From Methylibium sp. (GTDB lineage: Bacteria; Pseudomonadota; Gammaproteobacteria; Burkholderiales; Burkholderiaceae_C): a stretch of 64,000 nt of DNA. Below, piece after piece: positions 58,227 to 64,000 of the stretch (its first letter is position 1; each line of letters begins with the position of its first letter). The stretch lies in assembly GCA_013824165.1 (NCBI GenBank), contig PNNH01000076.1:1-64000 (forward strand), in the 5' to 3' direction. Under the pieces are notes generated by a model. It ran no database searches and was not told the DNA's origin. It was given only the letters and a program-made list of their open reading frames with translations. The translations under genes and the position numbers were made by a program.

Positions 58227-59393
58227 TCATTTGACGGCGTCAGCAAGCCCCGGCACGTAGATGGAGGCAATCTTGTCAACAAACTTCTCGGGCGAGGCCC
58301 CCATCAAGTTGGTCAGAACAATGACCGTCAGGTCATCGTTGGGGTAGATGAACAGGGCGGCGCGTGCCCCGCCCACCGGCGCAACGGCGGGGTGCACGCT
58401 GCGGCGAACCACCGGCCACCCCAGGCCATACCCGTTGATGGTTTTGCTGAAACCACGGTAGGAGCCGTCTTTCAGCGCCTGCGGCTTCCACAGCTGGTCC
58501 AGACTTTCCTTGCCAACAAGCCTGTGAGCCTGCAGCGCCATGACCCAGGCCGCCAAATCGGTGGCAGTGGCTTGCACGCCGCCAGCCGGGTACACATAGT
58601 CAGGCCAAGCCTCATGGCGTTCATAGGGAAGCTTCTCTCGGACAGCGCCAACGGTTTTCATGTCCTCGACGCGCAAGGTCAGATGGGTATAGAGGGCGGC
58701 CAGATTGGGGCCACCATCGGTCCCCTTCCCAAGGCGCGTGGATTTCATCTTGGCAACATTGAACTGCCGCTCCCGGACGAAATCGGCAAAGGGCTGACCC
58801 GCGACTCTTCCGATGATCTTTCCGAGCACGACATAGCCGGTCTGACTGTAGGAATACTGCGCACCGGGGGGGAACTTCATAGGCAGCTTTTGCACCTTTT
58901 CCCAAGCCTGCTCTGGCGAGGCCCCATCAAGCAATCGAGTGTTGTCATCAATGATGTCTGGCAGGCCGGACGTGTGCGTCAACAACTGCCGGGTTGTCAC
59001 CGGCGCCCAGTCCGCCGGCAGGCCTTCAAGATACTGGGTGATAGGCGCATCGAGATCGAGCTTTCCCGCCTCGACCAGCTGCATTGCGGCCACGCCGGCG
59101 AACGCCTTGCTGATCGAGTTCGTGGTGAAAAGCGTTTCCTTGGTCACTGCTTTTGCAGCCGCAGTATTGGATTCGCCATACTCTCCGGAGAACACGAGTG
59201 CGCCCTTTTGCACGACGGCCAGCTGAAGCCCGGGAATGCCGCCTGCAGCCATCTCCTTTTGAATCAAGTCCTGAAGCGCAACGCTCCTGTTCTCGACCGC
59301 ATGGGGTGGCGAGGCCGGTGGCTGGGCCTGCGCGCAGAAGCCACTGAAAATGGCAAACAGGGCAATGGCTGAAGCCTTCTGTCTTGTCGTCAT
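58227..59393 (-). CDS. Serine hydrolase, class C beta-lactamase fold
   Basis: A 388-residue exported protein: signal peptide (KASAIALFAIFSGFCAQA), then the beta-lactamase/esterase fold. Catalytic SxxK in TTNSISKAFAGVA, a YSQTGY at the usual Y-x-N position, and LLTHTSGLPD. The C-terminal HxG/KTG-like triad is not obvious (VAPVGGARAALFIYP). It may be an esterase, D-amino peptidase or beta-lactamase-like enzyme. Starts 59393 and 59438 both possible; no good ribosome site. Less GC-rich than its neighbours. Confidence 0.83.
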   Translation of the reverse strand: MTTRQKASAIALFAIFSGFCAQAQPPASPPHAVENRSVALQDLIQKEMAAGGIPGLQLAVVQKGALVFSGEYGESNTAAAKAVTKETLFTTNSISKAFAGVAAMQLVEAGKLDLDAPITQYLEGLPADWAPVTTRQLLTHTSGLPDIIDDNTRLLDGASPEQAWEKVQKLPMKFPPGAQYSYSQTGYVVLGKIIGRVAGQPFADFVRERQFNVAKMKSTRLGKGTDGGPNLAALYTHLTLRVEDMKTVGAVREKLPYERHEAWPDYVYPAGGVQATATDLAAWVMALQAHRLVGKESLDQLWKPQALKDGSYRGFSKTINGYGLGWPVVRRSVHPAVAPVGGARAALFIYPNDDLTVIVLTNLMGASPEKFVDKIASIYVPGLADAVK

Positions 59394-59912
59394 GCTGATA
59401 GCTTCGTGAAGTTGCTGGACTTTGTTCTTGGTGGACATTGTGTTGGGCTGTCTCGGCGCCTGCGAATTTGGGAACTGCAGAAATCGCCGCTGGTGCAGCC
59501 CAAGATCCACTCATCTGAGCCGAAGCCTAACTGCTGGATTGGCAGACAGGCCACGATGCGACGGGCGACAAAAAATGTGGGCTGATCTGCATATGCAAGG
59601 TCTCAGGGCGATGCTTGGCCAGACACCGCTCATGAAAACGCGTGCCGGCTGATTTCGGTCCGGCGAAGGTCCCGATGCTGGAACAGCCCGGGCAGAGTTC
59701 TCAATGCAGCTCCTGCTTCGGGACGACCCCTCCCAGACGGGAGGTTCCAGTTCTGATGTTTGCACCAGGGCACCAAATGGGGCCATCAACTCCAGCGGCG
59801 TGAAGTGCAGTTCATCGGCGGCAACGCCTCGTGCTGCTTCTCTGGAAAGCACAAAGCCCGAAGCGTTTCCAGTTCGGGCTTTGTCAGCTGAGCTCGTAGC
59901 CTGCCGGCTGGC
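59394..59912. other. Gap between serine hydrolase and lpdA
   Basis: 519 bases. It holds upstream DNA of the serine hydrolase and the terminator of the pyruvate dehydrogenase operon (59853-59882). Frames here are short and show no recognisable protein. Composition is less GC-rich than average, as in the gap at 57632. Confidence 0.5.
59853..59882 (-). terminator. Terminator of pyruvate dehydrogenase operon
   Basis: AAAGCCCGAA (59853-59862) pairs perfectly with TTCGGGCTTT (59873-59882) around a ten-base loop, 30 bases past the lpdA stop on the minus strand. The stem carries T on its 3' side. Confidence 0.75.
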
Positions 59913-61736
59913 TTACTTCCGCGCCGGCGGCACATCCGTGCAAGAGCCATGCGCCACTTCCGCCGCCATGCCGATGCTCTCGCCCAGCGTGGGGTGCGGA
60001 TGGATGGTCTTGCCGATGTCCACCGCGTCGGCGCCCATCTCGATGGCCAGTGCGATCTCGCCGATCATGTCGCCCGCATGCGTGCCGACGATGCCGCCGC
60101 CCAGGATCTTGCCGTGGCCATGGGCCTCGGGCGAGTCATCGAACAAGAGCTTGGTGAAGCCCTCGTCGCGGCCGTTGGCAATTGCCCGGCCTGAAGCGGC
60201 CCAGGGGAACAGGCCTTTCTTGACCTTGATGCCTTGAGCCTTGGCCTGCTCTTCGGTCAGGCCGACCCAGGCCACTTCGGGGTCGGTGTAGGCCACGCTG
60301 GGGATCACGCGCGCATCGAACTGGCTCTTGGCCAGTTCAGCATCACTCAGCAGTTCGCCGGCGATGACCTCGGCCGCCACATGCGCCTCGTGCACCGCCT
60401 TGTGCGCCAGCATGGGCTGGCCGACGATGTCGCCGATGGCGAAGATGTGCGGCTGACTGGTCCGCATCTGCACGTCCACATTGATGAAGCCGCGATCCGT
60501 CACCGCCACGCCGGCCTTGTCGGCGGCGATCTTCTTGCCATTGGGCGTGCGGCCCACGGCTTGCAGGACCAGGTCGTAGAGGCCCTCGCTCTTCGTGCCA
60601 TCCAGGCCCTCGAACTGCACCTTGATGCCTTCCGGCGTGGCCGTGGCCCCCACAGTCTTGGTCTTCAACAGGATGTTGTCGAAGCGGTGCTTGTTCATCT
60701 TCTCCCAGACCTTAACCAGGTCGCGGTCGGCGCCCTGCATCAGGCCGTCCATCATCTCGACCACGTCCAGGCGCGCGCCCAGTGTCGAGTAGACCGTGCC
60801 CATCTCCAGGCCGATGATGCCGCCGCCGATGATCAGCATCTTCTTGGGCGTGCCCTTGAGTTCGAGCGCGCCGGTGCTGTCGACGATGCGCTCATCGTCG
60901 GGCAGGAAGGGCAACCGCACCGCGGCCGAACCAGCGGCGATGATGGCCTTTTTGAAGCGCAGGGTCTGCGTCTTGCCGGTCTTGTCCTGCGAGCTGCCCG
61001 TGGTCTCTTCGATGCTCAGGTGGTTCGCATCGAGGAAGGAACCATAGCCGCGCAGCACCGTCACCTTGCGCATCTTGGCCATGCCGGCCAGGCCGCCGGT
61101 GAGCTTGCCGATGACCTTTTCCTTGTGGCCGCGCAGCTTGTCGATGTTGACGCTGGGCGCGCCGAAGTCCACGCCCAGATCGGCCATGTGCGAGACCTCG
61201 TCCATGACCGCCGCCACATGCAGCAGGGCCTTGGACGGGATGCAGCCCACGTTCAGGCACACACCGCCCAGCGATGCGTAACGCTCCACCAGCACAACCT
61301 TCAGACCCAGGTCGGCCGCGCGGAAGGCGGCCGAGTAGCCGCCCGGGCCACCGCCCAGCACCAGCACATCAGCTTCAAGATCGGCGCTGCCGGCATAGCT
61401 GGCAGCCTGGGGCGCCGCTGCGGCCACGGCGGGCGCAGCCGCTGGCGTGGCCGGCGCTGCAACTGGCGCAGCCACTGCGGAAGCAGGTGCGCTCGCCTCC
61501 GCGCTTTCCAGCATCAGCAGCACCGAGCCCTGATTGACCTTGTCACCCAGGGCGACACGCAGCTCCTTGACCACGCCGGCATGGCTGCTGGGGATCTCCA
61601 TCGAGGCCTTGTCGCTCTCGACTGTCACCAGGCTCTGCTCGGCCTTGACCGTGTCGCCCGCCTTCACCAGCAGCTCGATGACCGCTACGTCCTTGACATC
61701 GCCGATGTCAGGCACTTTCACTTCAATCATTGCCAT
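59913..61736 (-). CDS. lpdA: Dihydrolipoamide dehydrogenase with N-terminal lipoyl domain
   Basis: 607 residues: N-terminal lipoyl domain (VTVESDKASMEIPSS, lipoyl-Lys), an Ala/Pro linker, then a flavin disulfide oxidoreductase with redox motif GGVCLNVGCIPSKALLH, FAD GGGPGGYSAAFRAADLG and the dimer His region IHPHPTLGESIG. It reoxidises lipoamide in pyruvate dehydrogenase using NAD. Start 61736 has AAGGAG nine bases in front. It lies 13 bases after aceF. Confidence 0.96.
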   Translation of the reverse strand: MAMIEVKVPDIGDVKDVAVIELLVKAGDTVKAEQSLVTVESDKASMEIPSSHAGVVKELRVALGDKVNQGSVLLMLESAEASAPASAVAAPVAAPATPAAAPAVAAAAPQAASYAGSADLEADVLVLGGGPGGYSAAFRAADLGLKVVLVERYASLGGVCLNVGCIPSKALLHVAAVMDEVSHMADLGVDFGAPSVNIDKLRGHKEKVIGKLTGGLAGMAKMRKVTVLRGYGSFLDANHLSIEETTGSSQDKTGKTQTLRFKKAIIAAGSAAVRLPFLPDDERIVDSTGALELKGTPKKMLIIGGGIIGLEMGTVYSTLGARLDVVEMMDGLMQGADRDLVKVWEKMNKHRFDNILLKTKTVGATATPEGIKVQFEGLDGTKSEGLYDLVLQAVGRTPNGKKIAADKAGVAVTDRGFINVDVQMRTSQPHIFAIGDIVGQPMLAHKAVHEAHVAAEVIAGELLSDAELAKSQFDARVIPSVAYTDPEVAWVGLTEEQAKAQGIKVKKGLFPWAASGRAIANGRDEGFTKLLFDDSPEAHGHGKILGGGIVGTHAGDMIGEIALAIEMGADAVDIGKTIHPHPTLGESIGMAAEVAHGSCTDVPPARK

Positions 61737-61749
61737 GTCTGGGCACTCC

Positions 61750-63435
61750 TTACAGGGCAATCCGGCGGAAGTCCGCCAGCAACGACGCGAAATAGACGTT
61801 GAAGCGGGCTGCTGAGGCGCCGTCGATCACGCGGTGATCCCAGCTCAAGCTGAGCGGCAGCATCAGTCGAGGCTGGAAGGCCTTGCCATCCCACACCGGC
61901 TCGGTGCTGCTCTTGCAGACACCCATGATGGCCACCTCGGGCGCATTGATGATGGGGGTGAAGTACTTGCCGCCGATGCCGCCAAGCGATGAGATCGAGA
62001 AGCAGCCGCCGCTCATGTCGGCCGGGCTCAGCTTTCCGTCGCGGGCCTTCTTGGCCAGCTCGCTCATCTCCTGGCTGATCTGCAGGATGCCCTTCTTGTC
62101 GGCATCCTTGATCACCGGCACCACCAGGCCGCTCGGCGTGTCTGCCGCAAAGCCGATGTGGAAGTAGTTCTTCAGCACCAGGGTGTCGCCATCCAGGCTG
62201 GCATTGAACTCGGGGAACTTCTTCAAGGCAGCCACCGCCGCCTTGATCATGAAGGCCAGCATGGTGACCTTGACGCCGCTCTTCTCGTTTTCCTTGTTCA
62301 GCTGAACACGGAAGGCTTCCAACTCGGTGATGTCCGCATCGTCGTGGTTGGTGACGTGAGGGATGACCACCCAGTTACGGTGCAGGTTGGCGCCGCTGAT
62401 CTTCTTGATGCGCGAGAGCTCCTTGCGCTCGACCGGGCCGAACTTCTCGAAGTCCACCTTGGGCCAGGGCAGCAAGCCGGGGAAGGCGCCGCCCGAGGTA
62501 GGCGCTGCAGCAGTGGCCGCCGGCGCGGCGGCCTTCTGCGCGGCCGTCTGCTGGCCGCCGGCCATCACGGCCTTGACGAAGGCCTGCACGTCGGCTTCAG
62601 TGATGCGGCCCTTAGGGCCGGAGCCCCTGACCTCATCCAGCGGCACGCCCAACACACGGGCGAACTTGCGGATGCTGGGGCTGGCGTGCGGCAGTCGGCC
62701 CTTGGGCGCTGTCGGCTCATGCGCTGGCAGCGCAGCGGCAGTGCTAGCGGTAGCAGCAGCGGGGACGGCAGGCACCACCGCAGCGCTCGTCGCCGGTACC
62801 GGTGCCGCAGCAGCAGCGGCTGCGGCTGGCGCCGCTGCAATTGCCACACCTGCGGCTTGGATCACGGCGATCACGCTGCCCTTGGCCACCTTGTCGCCCA
62901 GCTTGACCTTCAGCTCTTTCAGCACGCCGGCATGCGAGGACGGGATTTCCATCGAGGCCTTATCGCTCTCGACGGTGATCAGGCTCTGCTCCAGCTTGAT
63001 GGCGTCGCCCACCTTGACCAGCAGCTCGATCACAGCCACTTCGTCGAAGTCGCCGATATCGGGAACGGTGATATCGACAGAGCTCATACCGACGTTTGCA
63101 TTCGCCGCAGGCGCAGGGGCTGCCGCAGGAGCGGCAGGCGCGGGAGCCGCCGGCGCCGAGGCCGGCGCAGCAGCAGGAGCGGCAGCGGCAGGAGCGCCCT
63201 CAGCTTCAAGCAGCAGCAGCAGGCTGCCCTGGCTAACCTTGTCGCCCAACGCGACCTTGATTTCCTTCACCACGCCGGCGGCGCTGCTGGGAATCTCCAT
63301 CGAGGCCTTGTCGCTCTCCACCGTCACCAGGCTCTGTTCGAGCTTGACCGTGTCACCGACCTTCACCATCAACTCGATGACCGCCACATCCGTGACGTCG
63401 CCGATATCCGGAACCTTGACTTCTACCAATGCCAT
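61750..63435 (-). CDS. aceF: Pyruvate dehydrogenase E2 (dihydrolipoyl acetyltransferase)
   Basis: 561 residues. Two lipoyl domains (both with VESDKASMEIPSS) joined by long Ala/Pro linkers, a peripheral subunit-binding domain (HASPSIRKFARVLGVPLDEVRGSGPKGRITEADV) and the catalytic acetyltransferase domain ending with LSLSWDHRVIDGASAARF. It transfers the acetyl group from E1 to CoA and forms the complex core. It lies between aceE and lpdA. Confidence 0.97.
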   Translation of the reverse strand: MALVEVKVPDIGDVTDVAVIELMVKVGDTVKLEQSLVTVESDKASMEIPSSAAGVVKEIKVALGDKVSQGSLLLLLEAEGAPAAAAPAAAPASAPAAPAPAAPAAAPAPAANANVGMSSVDITVPDIGDFDEVAVIELLVKVGDAIKLEQSLITVESDKASMEIPSSHAGVLKELKVKLGDKVAKGSVIAVIQAAGVAIAAAPAAAAAAAAPVPATSAAVVPAVPAAATASTAAALPAHEPTAPKGRLPHASPSIRKFARVLGVPLDEVRGSGPKGRITEADVQAFVKAVMAGGQQTAAQKAAAPAATAAAPTSGGAFPGLLPWPKVDFEKFGPVERKELSRIKKISGANLHRNWVVIPHVTNHDDADITELEAFRVQLNKENEKSGVKVTMLAFMIKAAVAALKKFPEFNASLDGDTLVLKNYFHIGFAADTPSGLVVPVIKDADKKGILQISQEMSELAKKARDGKLSPADMSGGCFSISSLGGIGGKYFTPIINAPEVAIMGVCKSSTEPVWDGKAFQPRLMLPLSLSWDHRVIDGASAARFNVYFASLLADFRRIAL

Positions 63436-63458
63436 GTCTTGTCTCCGATTGGCGCCGA

Positions 63459-64000
63459 TCAGGCGTACAGCGGGTTGATCTTGTTGGCGTTGATGCCGTA
63501 CTTGGCAATCGCCTCGGCCACGGCCGTGGCCGGCAGCTTGCCTTCGTCGGCCAGCGACTTCAGCGCGGCGACGACGATGTAGTGGCGGTTGATCTCGAAG
63601 TGCTCGCGCAGCTTGGAGCGGAAGTCCGAGCGTCCGAAGCCGTCGGTGCCCAGCACCTTGTAGGAGCGGCCGGCCGGGATGAAGGCGCGGATCTGCTCGG
63701 CGTAGTTCTTCATGTAGTCGGTCGACGCGATCACCGGGCCGCTGCTCTTGGACAGCTGCTGCGTCACGAAGGGCACGCAGGCCAGCTCGGTGGGGTGCAG
63801 CAGGTTCCAGCGCTCGGCATTCTGGCCGTCGCGCGCCAGCTCGTTGAAGCTGGGGCAAGACCAGACGTTGGCGCCCACGCCCCATTCGCTCTCAAGCAGC
63901 TGCTTGGCCGCCTGACTCTCGCGCAGGATGGTGCCCGAGCCCAGCAGGTTGACGCTCATGGGGCCGGGCGAGGCCTCTTCCAGCAGGTACATGCCCTTGA
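63459..64000 (-). CDS. aceE: Pyruvate dehydrogenase E1 (AceE), C-terminal part
   Basis: The last 180 residues of the homodimeric thiamine-diphosphate E1: KGMYLLEEASPGPMSVNLLGSG, IASTDYMKNYAEQIRAFIPA, VLGTDGFGRSDFRSKLREHFEINRHYIVVAALKSLADEG and an ending NKINPLYA. The gene continues off the right edge. First of aceE-aceF-lpdA, with aceF starting 23 bases after the stop. Confidence 0.96.
   Translation of the reverse strand, partial: KGMYLLEEASPGPMSVNLLGSGTILRESQAAKQLLESEWGVGANVWSCPSFNELARDGQNAERWNLLHPTELACVPFVTQQLSKSSGPVIASTDYMKNYAEQIRAFIPAGRSYKVLGTDGFGRSDFRSKLREHFEINRHYIVVAALKSLADEGKLPATAVAEAIAKYGINANKINPLYA

Noticed and set aside
57953-58282. LuxR-type HTH gene on minus strand
   Set aside because: Only a short stretch is reminiscent; rest of the frame is low-quality and no receiver or other domain is visible.
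1-64000. CRISPR array or complete insertion sequence
   Set aside because: No regularly spaced repeats and no transposase-like frame seen; only gene fragments and an integrase end are present.

Overview
The window is high-GC chromosomal DNA with the gene families and gene orders of a betaproteobacterium of the order Burkholderiales. A Roseateles/Pelomonas/Paucibacter/Rubrivivax-type organism fits best; this is inferred from a phaC-phaA-phaB operon, the selO-msrB-yciB-bolA-ppiC order, ntrB/ntrC beside glnA, and lipoyl-domain-bearing AceF and Lpd. Almost all DNA is coding. Most lineage genes look intact and chromosomal.

Left end (1-530): the end of an integrated element. A truncated tyrosine integrase reads off the left edge, putative arm-type repeats lie in front of it, and the 3' half of a tRNA-Ser(UGA) gene forms the attachment junction. 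Then 583-7582: a branched-chain-type ABC importer (livK-livH-livM-livG-livF) behind an acyl-CoA ligase. 7.8-13.2 kb: a chemoreceptor, then selO-msrB-yciB-bolA and a periplasmic parvulin. 13.2-21.8 kb: DUF2062 protein, LolD/YbbA-type ATPase, TesA esterase, a FecR-like/DUF6600 protein, peptide deformylase, a metallo-beta-lactamase-fold hydrolase, a CNNM/CorC-type membrane protein, a lipoprotein and a second-type YebC regulator.

22-34.6 kb is the accessory-looking part: a soluble TPR-GAF histidine kinase, a PAS-GGDEF cyclase, a chromate-resistance operon (chrB-chrA-SOD/rhodanese), oligoendopeptidase F, a glycosyltransferase and an ABC exporter. Two broken copies of the exporter gene's 3' end lie in the same orientation at 25.8-26.0 and 31.5-31.7 kb and bracket the chromate/pepF block. 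The SOD-rhodanese gene is interrupted by one in-frame amber codon.

34.7-39.5 kb holds nitrogen control (ntrC, ntrB, glnA) with a recognisable sigma-54 promoter and NtrC-like sites. 39.6-43.1 kb: a CinA-type protein, an EI24 membrane protein, AIM24 and an IclR regulator. 43.3-47.2 kb: polyhydroxyalkanoate synthesis (phaC, phaA, phaB). 47.3-52.2 kb: small membrane protein, pgeF, maiA, a NUDIX hydrolase, and a LapD/LapG pair that normally controls surface adhesin cleavage through c-di-GMP. 52.4-57.6 kb: HDOD protein, solute-binding protein, a DUF6152/4-TM pair, VOC protein, small membrane proteins and an XRE regulator with a clear operator. 57.6-59.9 kb is a less gene-dense patch with a serine hydrolase and an lpd-like gene fragment. 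59.9-64.0 kb is the pyruvate dehydrogenase operon (aceE cut by the right edge, aceF, lpdA).

No CRISPR array, complete insertion sequence, rRNA or complete tRNA was seen. The most unusual points are the repeated ABC 3'-end fragments around the chromate block, the amber-split SOD-rhodanese gene, the attachment site, the hairpin abutting the selO start, and several genes whose -10 box sits so close to the start codon that leaderless mRNAs are likely.
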